Of a stretch of 18,387 bases of DNA, positions 1-5,732 are shown piece after piece. Numbering within the stretch: position 1 is the first letter of the stretch; every line of letters starts with the position of its first letter. Below the pieces are notes generated by a model that ran no database searches, was not told the DNA's origin, and saw only the letters and a program-made list of their open reading frames with translations. The DNA comes from Prevotellaceae bacterium (GTDB lineage Bacteria > Bacteroidota > Bacteroidia > Bacteroidales > UBA932), in NCBI GenBank assembly GCA_031273485.1, contig JAISRS010000317.1, forward strand, positions 1 through 18,387. Reading direction: 5' to 3'. The position numbers and the translations under genes were made by a program.

Positions 1-220
1 ATGGACTTGGTATGGACTTGGTATGGACTTGGTACGGACTTGGTACGGACTTGGTACGGACTTGGTATGGACTTGGTACGGACTTGGTATGGACTTGGTA
101 CGGACTTGGTATGGACTTGGTATGGACTTGGTATGGACTTGGTATGGACTTGGTATGGACTTGGTATGGACTTGGTATGGACTTGGTACGGACTTGGTAT
201 GGACTTGGTATGGACTTGGT
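1..220. repeat. 11-bp minisatellite, 20 tandem units
   Basis: Twenty head-to-tail units of ATGGACTTGGT, or the variant ACGGACTTGGT with one T-to-C change, run without indels from the first base of the window, so the array probably continues to the left. Because 11 is not a multiple of 3, all three forward frames are open and each reads the same 11-residue period (MDLVWTWYGLG, with R for W in variant units). The overlapping forward reading frames here are therefore a by-product of the repeat and not evidence for a gene. No promoter or start context is seen. Confidence 0.95.
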
Positions 221-231
221 ATGGGTCATCC

Positions 232-262
232 CGTTCGGCGTAGCGAGACGCTACGCCGAACG
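232..262. repeat. Perfect hairpin, 14-bp arms, 3-nt loop
   Basis: CGTTCGGCGTAGCG (232-245), loop AGA, then the exact reverse complement CGCTACGCCGAACG (249-262). It sits inside the 11-bp array, which resumes at 275. The right-arm core GCTACGCCGAAC recurs at about 4710-4721 and 14193-14204, so this is a dispersed palindromic (REP-like) module and not a local terminator; no T-tract follows on either strand. Confidence 0.9.
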
Positions 263-269
263 AGGGGAC

Positions 270-311
270 ATGGTACGGACTTGGTATGGACTTGGTATGG
301 ACTTGGTATGG
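270..311. repeat. Continuation of the 11-bp minisatellite
   Basis: After the hairpin, a partial unit (270-274) is followed by three full units (275-307) and the beginning of a fourth that diverges at 312. The array and the hairpin are therefore interleaved, which suggests that the palindromic module inserted into, or was captured by, an existing array. Confidence 0.9.
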
Positions 312-601
312 ATTGTTTCCGGCTCGTTTCTCGCCGTCGCAATGACAGACCCCATAGTTTCCTAACGAGAAATTGGCGGCTAAACGTTTGTAACGTTGCA
401 CGCATTTAGTAATTTCTCCCTCGTTAAGAAACCTGACGGTTACACAAATTCTTTTCTATCGTCGAATTTATCCGATGGAGAGGAAGAATAATGCAACGCA
501 CGACCAATGACGACAAGCCGAACGAAGGGGATTCCTGCTTCGTAATAAGACGGAGATGCAAGCTGGAAGCCTGCTTTTAGCTCCGGCGTAGCGGGACGGG
601 G
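312..601. other. Gene-free stretch with dispersed-repeat fragments
   Basis: No convincing gene. Bases 319-352 (GGCTCGTTTCTCGCC, then GTCGCAATGACAGACCCC) match modules seen again near 4245-4345 and 14170-14190, where the same GGCT..TCGTCGCAATGAC phrase occurs. The minus-strand open frame at 440-703 has no family features and overlaps the better-supported transposase remnant on the other strand, so it is not called. Confidence 0.6.
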
Positions 602-880
602 GGATATGTACAAATTTGTGTGTTTGCTTATGCGATAATCAATGAAATGGAAAAGACGATATATCTTTTCCTTCAAACATATAACAAAAAACACAGTCGT
701 CAATTATCGTTTAATGATATTATTGCGGAAATTAACAACGTTAAATTGTGCGAATTAAAAATCGGACAAAATGAAAAATTATTAGCCATCCCGGACTTGA
801 ACCCATTACAAAAAAATATTTTCCAATCTACTCTTCATCATCATACTTTAAGATGGGGTAATAGATTGCAAGCCACTTGA
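602..880 (+). pseudogene. C-terminal remnant of an IS1634-like DDE transposase
   Basis: The frame is open from 581; the family-like part begins near 602 with GYVQICVFAYAIINEMEK. This resembles the end of IS1634/IS4-type transposases, where a [GA]H[IV]xIxFxA motif precedes a helix ending in LE/ME and then a region of the form L-x(n)-I-x-E-I/L-x-x-[IV]-K. The following stretch (LSFNDIIAEINNVKLCEL, then LNPLQKNIFQ) has that layout. No catalytic DDE core, no N-terminus and no ATG start precede it; upstream is repeat DNA with a stop at 578-580. The last 15-18 codons before the TGA look off-frame. I read it as a degraded insertion-sequence end. Assignment is by motif memory only, and a small unrelated gene remains possible. 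Confidence 0.4.
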
Positions 881-1311
881 AGCATTGGATAAGAGAATAT
901 CATAAGAATCGCCATTTTGGAGTTTAACAATATGAATCTTCATCCGAATTTCCGTCATAATAATAATCCGCCAATGTTAAAACAGATAATTTCCCCTTAG
1001 CCGGATTAAGCCGGATTTCGCTGATTCTAAATTACGATTTTTTTACCGTTTATTCCGATTTTATCCGTAAAAAGAAAAACGAAAACCATAAAGAAAACGG
1101 ATAATCTTTCCACTGTTTATGGCTAATTTGTCCTCAAAAACCGGACAATTTTACCGTAATTTACGGGATGATTTCCCTGTAATTTATCAATAATTTCACC
1201 GTATAATTTAGCTGATAAATAATGATTTGCATTGTATTTACATCACAATTTCAATCCGAAAGAAATATGCAAAACAAAAAAGGTGTGGATAAATAAAATT
1301 GATAATTACGC
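881..1311. other. AT-rich intergenic stretch, no gene seen
   Basis: No credible open frame on either strand. Small self-complementary spots are present: TTGTCC (1128-1133) with GGACAA (1143-1148), and CCGTAA-T-TTACGG (1154-1166). Neither is followed by a T-tract. The composition is much more AT-rich than the flanking gene. Confidence 0.5.
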
Positions 1312-1341
1312 TTGTAGGGTAAATTATAATTCATACCTTTG
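1312..1341 (+). promoter_or_regulatory. Bacteroidota-type promoter for the OmpA-family gene
   Basis: A -33-like TTG (1312-1314) is separated by 19 nt from TACCTTTG (1334-1341), an exact match to the TAnnTTTG -7 consensus of the primary sigma factor in this phylum. Initiation is expected a few bases past 1341, leaving a leader of about 375 nt before the ATG at 1725. Confidence 0.65.
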
Positions 1342-1420
1342 CACACATTAAAAGATGTGATTCAAAGTTCAAAAATCCCGAAAAAAGGTTTTTGCAAAAG
1401 ATTTAAACATTATTAATGGA

Positions 1421-1556
1421 TTTTTTAAACATAAAGTTCTTTAAATGTATCAAAAAAAACTGCCTGTCAGGCGCAATTCCGCCTGTCGGTTTGCAGTTCC
1501 GATAATTTTCCTCTAAGGAAACCTCTAAAGAACTATAATTCATATCAATTAAAAAA
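1421..1556 (+). promoter_or_regulatory. Putative folded 5' leader RNA (nested multi-helix junction)
   Basis: Nested complementary segments, all perfect: TTTTTTAA (1421-1428) with TTAAAAAA (1549-1556); AGTTCTTTA (1435-1443) with TAAAGAACT (1526-1534); inside these, AACTGC (1458-1463) with GCAGTT (1493-1498), closing over CAGGCG (1468-1473) with CGCCTG (1480-1485); and TTTCCT (1507-1512), loop CTA, AGGAAA (1516-1521). This gives a closing stem, a single-stranded left side, a long apical hairpin and a short hairpin on the right side. A further small hairpin, CACAT/ATGTG (1344-1359), sits at the expected transcript start. No known riboswitch is recognised. It could be a cis-regulatory leader or a separate small RNA. 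Confidence 0.45.
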
Positions 1557-1724
1557 CGCCGGATATTGAACATTCCGTTGATGTTTATGGCAGGTTGTAT
1601 GGTTCAAACATATCTTAAATCAAGCGCTTGAAAATATAACCGATTTGAAGCACATAATTTTAATGAATTGAAATTATAAATTAGAAAAATAAATATTATA
1701 TTAAGAATTAAATTAAAATGTATT

Positions 1725-3926
1725 ATGAAAAAAAGGTTATCAGGTTTATTATTTATGCTCTGTGTCTTTAGTTTTATTGCTAAGGCACAGGAATTTTCAC
1801 CTTTTATCAGTAGCCCGTATTCAGGGGTTACTGCAGGTAAATTAAATCCGGCGTCTTTAGCCGGAAGCAAGTACAAGTTTGATGTTACGCTGTTTGGAGC
1901 CAGCAGCGGCGTACACAACGACTTGTTGATTCTTTCCCGCAAAAAAGTCATTTTTAGCGCAAAGTTTTACAGCGATTTGCTGGACTACAGATCCGAGTTT
2001 CTTGATTTAGACATCCCCGCTACCGCCCGTAACGATATTAAAGGCTACTTGGGATACAACTCCGCTACTTTGAATAAAGATTTGCATGGAGGATATTTCG
2101 GCGGTCAGCTGGACATTTTGAATCTGATGTACTCGGTAAATGACCGTTTCGCTTTAGCTGCCGGATACAGTAAACGCTGGCAGGCTTCGGTGAACGGAAT
2201 GCCGAAAGAAATCGCTTCGGAATTTTTCAACAGGTATATCAGCGGACTGGAAGTTTTTCAAAATGTGCAACAGCCGGAGGTTACAACAGCCGCCGTGGCA
2301 ATTTATGACCAGATATTTGTGTCGGCTGCCTATACGCTGCTGAATCAGGGCAATCATCTGTTGAAAGCGGGCGTTACCGGTAAACTGCTCTTTAACGGAG
2401 CTTCGGCATTTGCTTTTGCCGAAAATTACCAGGGAACGTTAATGGGCAGCAACAGAGAACTTAGACCCGTTTCCGGACAATTGGGCGAAGCAGGTATCTC
2501 CGGCGACATCAAACTGGGCTTTGGAGCCGATGTTGGCGTTGAATACGAATATCGTCCCGATGAACTTATTGGAAATAAAGTGGCGGAATATCGCATAAAA
2601 GCCGGCGTTTCGGTAATTGATTTAGGAAGATTTTCTTCTAAAAATGCCAATTATAGAGCCTTAAACAACGGCAGCGGAATCCCCACAGGTATCGAAAGTT
2701 TATTAAATCGCTACGGTACCGGACCCCAAAAAGGAGAGTACAGGATGGGTTTACCCACAGTGGTTGCCGCTTCGCTGGACTATCATATCGCAACAACTCC
2801 TTTCTTTGTAAACTTCACTCCCTACATTGCACTCGGTCAAAGTTCGGCGGCTAAAACGTACAAATTTCACTCCTACAATTTGATTCCTCATGCGGAATGG
2901 AAAAATTTAGGAGTATCCGTACCCCTTCAATACGATCAATACGGGAAATTTACGGCGGGCATAGGCTTGCGTGCATGGCAGTATGTGTGGATCGGCTCCA
3001 ACACAATTATCAAAAACTTGTGGCCCTTCGGCGACAACAAGAACTATTCGGCAGATTTTCACGTGATGGTAAAAGTGCCGCTAATGGCAGGCGACAATGA
3101 CCGCGATAAAGACGGTGTACCCGACAAGAAAGACAGATGTCCCGAAGTTCCGGGTCTGAAGAAATATCAGGGTTGTCCCGATACCGACGGCGACGGCATA
3201 CCCGATGATCAGGATGCCTGTCCGAATGAAGCCGGTCCCGCATCAACAAACGGATGCCCCGACCGCGACGGCGACGGTCTCCCCGATAAGGAAGACAGAT
3301 GCCCGGATCAGACGGGAACAAAAGAACTGCAGGGATGTCCCGACGTTGACGGCGACGGCGTAGCCGACCTTGACGACGAATGTCCCGATCAAGCCGGATT
3401 GAAAGCCACTAAAGGTTGCCCGGATCGTGATGGCGACGGCGTAGCCGACAAAGACGACAGATGCCCCGACCAACCCGGTTCCACAGAATTAAAAGGCTGT
3501 CCGGATCGTGACGGCGACGGTGTTGCCGACCTTGACGACGAATGTCCCGATGAAGCAGGTCCCGCATCGAACAAGGGTTGCCCGCTGTCACCGAAGATTC
3601 AAAACGTAGAATTTGATGTTGATAAATATAACATCAAATCGCAGTATCATGCTGAACTGGATAAAGCGGTTGATTTATTAACGAAGAATCCGAACGCAAA
3701 CGTAACAGTAGTGGGACACACCGACATTACTTATACTCACGCATACAACATGCAACTGTCGAAAAGACGTGCCGAAGCTGTTAAAAATTACTTGGTTCAA
3801 AAGAATGTTGATGTTAAACGCATAACTACCGAATATTACGGTCCCGACAAACCAATAGCAGATAACCAGACTGTTGATGGTCGTTCAAGAAACCGCCGTT
3901 CGGAAATAACCATAGTTATTAAATAA
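1725..3926 (+). CDS. OmpA-family outer-membrane protein with TSP3 repeats
   Basis: 733 aa. Residues 1-21 form a signal peptide (MKKR, hydrophobic core, cleavage probably near AKA|Q). Residues about 22-455 resemble the beta-rich N-terminal domain (DUF5723-like) found before OmpA domains in Bacteroidota; this is the least certain part. Residues about 458-618 hold six thrombospondin type-3 repeats (DxDGDGxxDxxDxCP, each ending in a GCP), a calcium-binding stalk. Residues about 624-733 are an OmpA C-terminal peptidoglycan-binding domain: VGHTD with D667, LSKRRAEAV with R682, and NRRSEI at the end; D and R are the family's diaminopimelate contacts. One oddity is that HTDITYTHAYN lacks the glycine usual after the aspartate. 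The gene is monocistronic, with its own promoter, a long leader and a terminator. Likely role: anchoring the outer membrane to peptidoglycan. Confidence 0.85.
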   Translation: MKKRLSGLLFMLCVFSFIAKAQEFSPFISSPYSGVTAGKLNPASLAGSKYKFDVTLFGASSGVHNDLLILSRKKVIFSAKFYSDLLDYRSEFLDLDIPATARNDIKGYLGYNSATLNKDLHGGYFGGQLDILNLMYSVNDRFALAAGYSKRWQASVNGMPKEIASEFFNRYISGLEVFQNVQQPEVTTAAVAIYDQIFVSAAYTLLNQGNHLLKAGVTGKLLFNGASAFAFAENYQGTLMGSNRELRPVSGQLGEAGISGDIKLGFGADVGVEYEYRPDELIGNKVAEYRIKAGVSVIDLGRFSSKNANYRALNNGSGIPTGIESLLNRYGTGPQKGEYRMGLPTVVAASLDYHIATTPFFVNFTPYIALGQSSAAKTYKFHSYNLIPHAEWKNLGVSVPLQYDQYGKFTAGIGLRAWQYVWIGSNTIIKNLWPFGDNKNYSADFHVMVKVPLMAGDNDRDKDGVPDKKDRCPEVPGLKKYQGCPDTDGDGIPDDQDACPNEAGPASTNGCPDRDGDGLPDKEDRCPDQTGTKELQGCPDVDGDGVADLDDECPDQAGLKATKGCPDRDGDGVADKDDRCPDQPGSTELKGCPDRDGDGVADLDDECPDEAGPASNKGCPLSPKIQNVEFDVDKYNIKSQYHAELDKAVDLLTKNPNANVTVVGHTDITYTHAYNMQLSKRRAEAVKNYLVQKNVDVKRITTEYYGPDKPIADNQTVDGRSRNRRSEITIVIK

Positions 3927-3944
3927 TAACAGGTTATAAAACTT

Positions 3945-3977
3945 AAAAAAAGGCGCTCTTTTCAGAGCGCCTTTTTT
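3945..3977 (+). terminator. Intrinsic terminator of the OmpA-family gene
   Basis: An 8-bp stem GGCGCTCT/AGAGCGCC (3952-3959 and 3964-3971) with a 4-nt loop is followed by six T (3972-3977) and preceded by a run of A (3945-3951). It lies 19 nt beyond the stop codon. The A-run makes it potentially bidirectional. Confidence 0.9.
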
Positions 3978-4139
3978 ATTAAGGGAAAACGAAACGGGTT
4001 AGTTGTGATATATTAGTATCTTATTTCTGAAATTGGTGTAATTTTTGGCAGAATATTCAATATTAATATGGTTGTTTTCTTGACGAAGTACAAAAACCTT
4101 ATGTCTACCTTATTTCCCAAACACAACAACCTTACATCG

Positions 4140-4164
4140 GCTCAATCTTTTTTTGAGGTGCTAT
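4140..4164. repeat. Half copy of the 69-bp inverted-repeat element (right arm)
   Basis: The phrase GCTCAATCTTTTTTTGAGGTGCTAT closely matches the right half of the full element at about 4405-4430 (split here: GCTAAATCTT, ATTTTGAGG, TGCTAT). No matching left arm is recognised just upstream. Confidence 0.6.
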
Positions 4165-4167
4165 TGT

Positions 4168-4191
4168 AGAGACACAATGCTTTGCGTCTCT
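4168..4191. repeat. Imperfect palindrome of the AGAGAC..GTCTCT family
   Basis: AGAGACACAA, loop TGC, TTTGCGTCTCT: one mismatch in the stem. A related palindrome, AGAGACG...CGTCTCT, occurs at 14257-14280. Similar 'GTAGAGACG' palindromes are common dispersed repeats in several bacterial phyla (recollection, not checked). Confidence 0.65.
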
Positions 4192-4219
4192 GCATCTGCC
4201 AATGACATCGGCGCTTGTC

Positions 4220-4339
4220 GTCATTGCGAATTGTGAATTGCGAGGAACGAGCCGGAAGCAATCCGGAAGCAATCCGGAAATAGACTTAGTCTATGCTTTG
4301 TTTTTCTGGATTGCTTCGGTTTTCGCCTGCCAATGACAG
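4220..4339. repeat. Dispersed inverted-repeat element with GAAGCAATCC arms
   Basis: The arm CCGGAAGCAATCCGGAAA (4263-4280) faces TTTTTCTGGATTGCTTCGG (4301-4319) as an imperfect inverted repeat. At the centre is the perfect palindrome ATAGACT-T-AGTCTAT (4280-4294). Outer TCATTG (4221-4226) pairs with CAATGA (4331-4336). The unit GGAAGCAATCC is duplicated in tandem on the left arm. The ATTGCGAGGAACGA...AAGCAATCC phrase resembles a widespread bacterial intergenic palindrome; fragments recur near 330 and 14170. Confidence 0.7.
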
Positions 4340-4366
4340 CCCCTAAGGGGACATAGTCATAACCTG

Positions 4367-4435
4367 CATCCATAGTACATCAAAAAATATTTATCCATTA
4401 TGACAGCTAAATCTTATTTTGAGGTGCTATGGATG
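4367..4435. repeat. 69-bp MITE-like inverted-repeat element (full copy)
   Basis: The left arm CATCCATAGTACATCAAAA (4367-4385) is complementary at 17 of 19 positions to the right arm TTTTGAGGTGCTATGGATG (4417-4435). The 31-bp centre is AT-rich. A second copy that keeps only the first 41 bp, identical, lies at 4722-4762, and a right-half copy lies near 4140. No obvious target-site duplication and no coding capacity. Confidence 0.75.
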
Positions 4436-4459
4436 GAGATGACGACTATGTTTTCTTTG

Positions 4460-4476
4460 TTCGGCACAGCCGAACG
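4460..4476. repeat. Short perfect hairpin GTTCGGC/GCCGAAC
   Basis: A 7-bp perfect stem with loop ACA. Its TTCGG/CCGAAC core is shared with the hairpin at 232-262, so it is probably a shortened relative of that module. Confidence 0.6.
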
Positions 4477-4491
4477 AAAAGGTCGTTAAGC

Positions 4492-4706
4492 AGCCCGAAG
4501 GGCTTAATTTTCATAACCGCAGGTCATCGACCTGCGGAAGCAACCTCTCTAACAACTGCCTGAAAGGCAGGACTGATGTAGTCAAAGGCAGGGACTGACA
4601 CGTAAATTGAAATAATAATAATTAGTTCTGCCTTTCAGGCAGAAGTTCGAGAGGGATATTCCGCAGGTCATCGACCTGCGGTTATGAAAATTAAGCCCTT
4701 CGGGCT
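4492..4706. repeat. Composite hairpin element, two 79-bp inverted arms
   Basis: Arms 4492-4570 and 4628-4706 are equal in length and mirror each other, around a 57-bp centre. Each arm carries three self-complementary modules with identical spacing: A, AGCCC/GGGCT (4492-4504; mirrored 4694-4706); a 12-nt gap reading TAATTTTCATAA; B, CCGCAGGTC/GACCTGCGG (4517-4537; 4661-4681); an 18-nt gap; C, CTGCCT/AGGCAG (4556-4570; 4628-4642). The A-B spacer is perfectly conserved and the B-C gap only about 60%. A second, internally deleted copy lies at 18269-18387. No coding capacity. Confidence 0.85.
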
Positions 4707-4721
4707 ATCGCTACGCCGAAC

Positions 4722-4762
4722 CATCCATAGTACATCAAAAAATATTTATCCATTATGACAGC
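4722..4762. repeat. Truncated copy of the 69-bp inverted-repeat element
   Basis: 41 bp identical to 4367-4407, then sequence diverges; the right arm is missing. It follows directly on the CGCTACGCCGAAC module (4710-4721) that ends the composite element. Confidence 0.85.
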
Positions 4763-4776
4763 GATTTTTTTAACCG

Positions 4777-4972
4777 TTCGGGATGAAATTTACATAGTGT
4801 AATTTTGTTCCCGCAACGTTCGGGATGAAATTTACATAGTGTAATTTTGTTTCCTGAACTTCCGGGATGAAATTTACATAGTGTAATTTTGTTCCCTGAA
4901 CTTCCGGGATGAAATTTACATAGTGTAATTTTGTTCTCTGAACTTCCGGGATGAAATTTATATAGTGTAATT
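4777..4972. repeat. 42-bp tandem repeat, about 4.7 copies
   Basis: Units begin at 4777, 4819, 4861, 4903 and 4945 (the last partial, about 28 bp). Each contains GGGATGAAATTTACATAGTG followed by TAATTTTGTT, and within it an imperfect hairpin pairing AAAT..TACA with TGTA..ATTT. The period is a multiple of 3, so the minus-strand frame across it stays open and repeats GSSGNKITLCKFHP; no start context, signal or known family supports it as a gene. Confidence 0.9.
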
Positions 4973-5099
4973 CCGCTCGCGCGGGTTTGTAACTCGTGCG
5001 TCACCTCTCCGCTCGCGCGGGTTTGTAACCCGTGCGCCACTATAAATCTAATACTCTTCTTATTTATTATACACACGGATTGCAAATCCGCGCGAGCGG
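4973..5099. repeat. 91-bp inverted-repeat element (copy 1) plus an extra left arm
   Basis: The full element spans 5009-5099: the left arm CCGCTCGCGCGGGTTTGTAA (5009-5028, continuing to 5036) is complementary, with few mismatches, to the right arm at 5072-5099 (GGATTGCAAATCCGCGCGAG core). The centre is AT-rich and includes TATAAATCTAATACTC. A lone extra left arm stands at 4973-5000. Copies 2 and 3 are at 5444-5534 and 14084-14164. Confidence 0.85.
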
Positions 5100-5114
5100 C
5101 AGTACTAAGGGTGC

Positions 5115-5152
5115 TAAGGACTTTAAGGACTTTAAAGTCCTTAAAGTCCTTA
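5115..5152. repeat. 38-bp perfect palindrome, no loop
   Basis: The left half, TAAGGACTTTAAGGACTTT (5115-5133), is followed immediately by its exact reverse complement (5134-5152). Each half is itself a tandem duplication of AAGGACTTT. There is no spacer, so extruded DNA would form a cruciform with minimal loop. No T-tract follows. Confidence 0.95.
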
Positions 5153-5178
5153 ATACGGCAAACCTGTGCGCAGGATTA

Positions 5179-5441
5179 GGCAAAAAACGCGTTAAATGGC
5201 AAATCCACGCGTGTTCTGAGGCAAAAAACGCGTTAAATGGCAAAAACCATCGTGTTCTGAGGCAAAAAACGCGTTAAATGGCAAAAACCATCGTGTTCTG
5301 AGGCAAAAAACGCGTAAAACGGCAAAAACCATCGTGTTCTGAGGCAAAAAACGCGTTAAATGGCAAAACCACGCGTGTTCTGAGGCAAAACCACGCGTGT
5401 TCTGAGGCAAAAAACGCGTAAAATGGCAAATCCACGCGTGT
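5179..5441. repeat. 41-bp minisatellite, 6-7 units, one shortened
   Basis: Units start at 5179, 5220, 5261, 5302 and 5343 at exactly 41 bp, then a shortened unit near 5383 and a final unit to 5441. Core: GGCAAAAAACGCGTTAAATG, then GCAAA(AA)CCA[T/C][C/G]CGTGTTCTGA. The palindrome ACGCGT recurs throughout. There are no unique spacers, so it is not a CRISPR. The period is not a multiple of 3 and no frame yields a plausible protein. Confidence 0.9.
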
Positions 5442-5443
5442 TT

Positions 5444-5534
5444 CCGCTTGCGCGGGTTTGTAACCCGTGTGCTACTATAAATCTAATACTCTCCTTATTT
5501 ATTACACGCACGGATTGCAAATCCGCGCGAGTGG
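5444..5534. repeat. 91-bp inverted-repeat element (copy 2)
   Basis: The same length and layout as 5009-5099: left arm beginning CCGCTTGCGCGGGTTTGTAA, the same AT-rich centre (TATAAATCTAATACTC), right arm ending GGATTGCAAATCCGCGCGAG plus TGG. It abuts the end of the 41-bp array. Confidence 0.85.
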
Positions 5535-5574
5535 GGGGTATCCTTTTAATACTGAAAAAGCTCGCAAAACACCT

Positions 5575-5672
5575 TTCGAACCTCTATTTAATACCAAAAA
5601 GCATCCCTTTAATACCAAAAAGCATCGTCGAAATACCTCCGAAGGTCAAATTAATACTAAAAAGCATCTCGA
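5575..5672. repeat. Short degenerate repeats with an AATACCAAAAAGCATC core
   Basis: TTTAATACCAAAAAGCATC occurs twice at a 21-bp spacing (about 5586-5625). A third, diverged copy (ATTAATACTAAAAAGCATC) lies at about 5650-5669, and a weaker one (TTTAATACTGAAAAAGC) at about 5546. The cluster lies 60-150 bp beyond the stop codon of the minus-strand thioredoxin gene. No clear terminator for that operon was found here. Confidence 0.55.
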
Positions 5673-5732
5673 AAATGTCATTTTGGCATTATGGGAAACT
5701 TCGGAAGTATTATGGGAACCTCTAAAAACATA

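Noticed and set aside
1..409. Three overlapping forward open frames of 80-128 aa rich in W, Y, G and L
   Set aside because: They arise automatically from an 11-bp tandem repeat read in any frame; no start context, signal peptide or known family.
440..703. 87-aa minus-strand frame
   Set aside because: No recognisable features, runs over dispersed-repeat fragments and overlaps the better-supported transposase remnant.
3010..3591. Several minus-strand frames inside the OmpA-family gene
   Set aside because: Shadows of the GC-rich, repetitive TSP3 coding region on the opposite strand.
4973..5036. tRNA-like T-arm (GGGTTTGTAACCC)
   Set aside because: No acceptor, D or anticodon arms around it; it is one arm of a dispersed inverted repeat.
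4753..5085. 110-aa minus-strand frame with a repeated GNKITLCKFHP motif
   Set aside because: It is a translation of the 42-bp non-coding tandem repeat plus an inverted-repeat arm; its period happens to be a multiple of 3.
5115..5152. 38-bp palindrome as the terminator of the SusC operon
   Set aside because: It lies about 600 bp beyond the last stop codon, is AT-rich without loop, and has no adjacent T-tract.
5179..5441. CRISPR-like array of regularly spaced 41-bp units
   Set aside because: The whole unit repeats, with no unique spacers between conserved repeats, and no cas genes are nearby.
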